In this document: in pieces, positions 7,189-7,312 of the stretch | Position numbering within the stretch: the first letter of the stretch is position 1 | Layout: each line of letters starts with the position of its first letter | Assembly (NCBI GenBank): GCA_016874895.1 | Contig: VGSX01000181.1 | Coordinates: 1 to 7,312, forward strand | Direction of reading: 5' to 3' | From: Deltaproteobacteria bacterium | Lineage (GTDB): Bacteria > Desulfobacterota > Desulfobaccia > Desulfobaccales > Desulfobaccaceae | Length of the DNA stretch: 7,312 nucleotides | The notes under the pieces: model-generated | Databases searched by the model: none | What the model saw: the letters and a program-made list of their open reading frames with translations, nothing else | Told to the model about the DNA's origin: nothing | Made by a program: the position numbers and the translations under genes

Positions 7189-7231
7189 GGGAAGGGGTGA
7201 GGATTTCTTGGCCGGAGTTCCACCCCTCCCC
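7189..7231 (-). promoter_or_regulatory. Distal leader stem-loop with a possible alternative pairing to the Shine-Dalgarno
   Basis: On the transcript GGGGAGGGGUG (7231-7221) pairs with CACCCCUUCCC (7199-7189): ten Watson-Crick pairs and one G-U, around a 21-nt loop. The loop side carries GGTGGAACTCC (7224-7214), which matches the GGTGxAAxTCC portion of the cobalamin riboswitch core, but the other conserved blocks of that riboswitch were not found. The 3' arm includes CCCCTT, complementary to the receptor Shine-Dalgarno. The stem is directly visible; any switching role is speculation. Confidence 0.4.
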
Positions 7232-7250
7232 TTTTTATTTCTTCTGTCAT

Positions 7251-7279
7251 ATTATCTCGTTAGCTTATATTACCCCCAA
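7251..7279 (-). promoter_or_regulatory. Possible sigma70-type promoter of the operon
   Basis: A GATAAT -10 element (7256-7251; five of six consensus bases) lies 17 nt after TTGGGG (7279-7274; TTG of TTGACA conserved). A run of ten T on this strand lies just upstream and could act like an UP element. It would place the transcript start near 7244, ahead of both leader hairpins. The -35 match is weak, and TAATAT motifs nearby offer alternatives. Confidence 0.35.
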
Positions 7280-7312
7280 AAAAAAAACCACGAGGTCTGC
7301 GAGTTGGGATCG
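7278..7312 (-). terminator. Possible 3' half of an intrinsic terminator of a gene beyond the right edge
   Basis: The minus strand reads GCAGACCTCGTGG directly followed by ten T. This GC-rich segment plus T-run is what the 3' arm and tail of a rho-independent terminator look like. The matching 5' arm (about CCACGAGGTCTGC) would have to lie past 7312 and cannot be seen. If correct, the upstream gene is co-directional and this operon starts fresh at its own promoter. Confidence 0.3.

Noticed and set aside
7103..7312. Canonical cobalamin riboswitch or Fur box upstream of the operon
   Set aside because: The CCCGCxACTGT and B12-box blocks are absent, and no stretch fits the GATAATGATAATCATTATC Fur pattern. 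Only a short partial match to the riboswitch core remains, reported as a low-weight finding.
1..7312. CRISPR array, insertion sequence, tRNA or rRNA
   Set aside because: I saw no regularly spaced direct repeats, transposase-like frames, terminal inverted repeats or cloverleaf-forming segments; nearly all of the window is occupied by the five genes.

Overview
The window holds one co-directional gene cluster read entirely on the minus strand, so transcription runs from the right end towards position 1. In order it encodes: a TonB-dependent outer-membrane receptor; a periplasmic class III substrate-binding protein; a FecCD/BtuC-family permease; its ABC ATPase; and the first 662 residues of a CobN/Mg-chelatase-family protein, cut by the left edge. 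The first four genes are packed with 13 nt between the first pair and 4-nt ATGA overlaps at the next two joints. A 60-nt gap with no visible terminator precedes the chelatase gene. This looks like a single operon.

The organism is Gram-negative, since a TonB receptor and a periplasmic binding protein with signal peptides are present. Coding GC is moderately high and the intergenic leader is A/T-tracted. The set of genes and the style of the CobN-like protein (a Cys-rich element before the chelatase motif) suggest an anaerobe, perhaps of the Desulfobacterota; this is an inference from general resemblance, not a search.

Functionally the operon describes a full import route: outer membrane (receptor), periplasm (binding protein), inner membrane (permease dimer plus ATPase dimer), with a tetrapyrrole metal-chelatase-type enzyme at the end of the line. 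The cargo is probably a metal-tetrapyrrole or metal chelate. Two readings compete. One is cobalamin/cobinamide or cobalt uptake tied to a cobaltochelatase. The other is haem or another metallotetrapyrrole imported and then demetallated, as in the hmu loci of Bacteroidetes, where a CobN-like protein (HmuS) accompanies a TonB receptor and an ABC importer. The sequence alone does not decide between them. No CobS/CobT, ChlI/ChlD, TonB or ExbBD gene lies in the window.

The 210-nt leader at the right end (7103-7312) has no gene. It holds a possible sigma70 promoter, two good stem-loops, a strong Shine-Dalgarno, and a T10 run that may close a terminator of a gene beyond the window. No canonical cobalamin riboswitch could be recognised there, though one short piece resembles part of its core.
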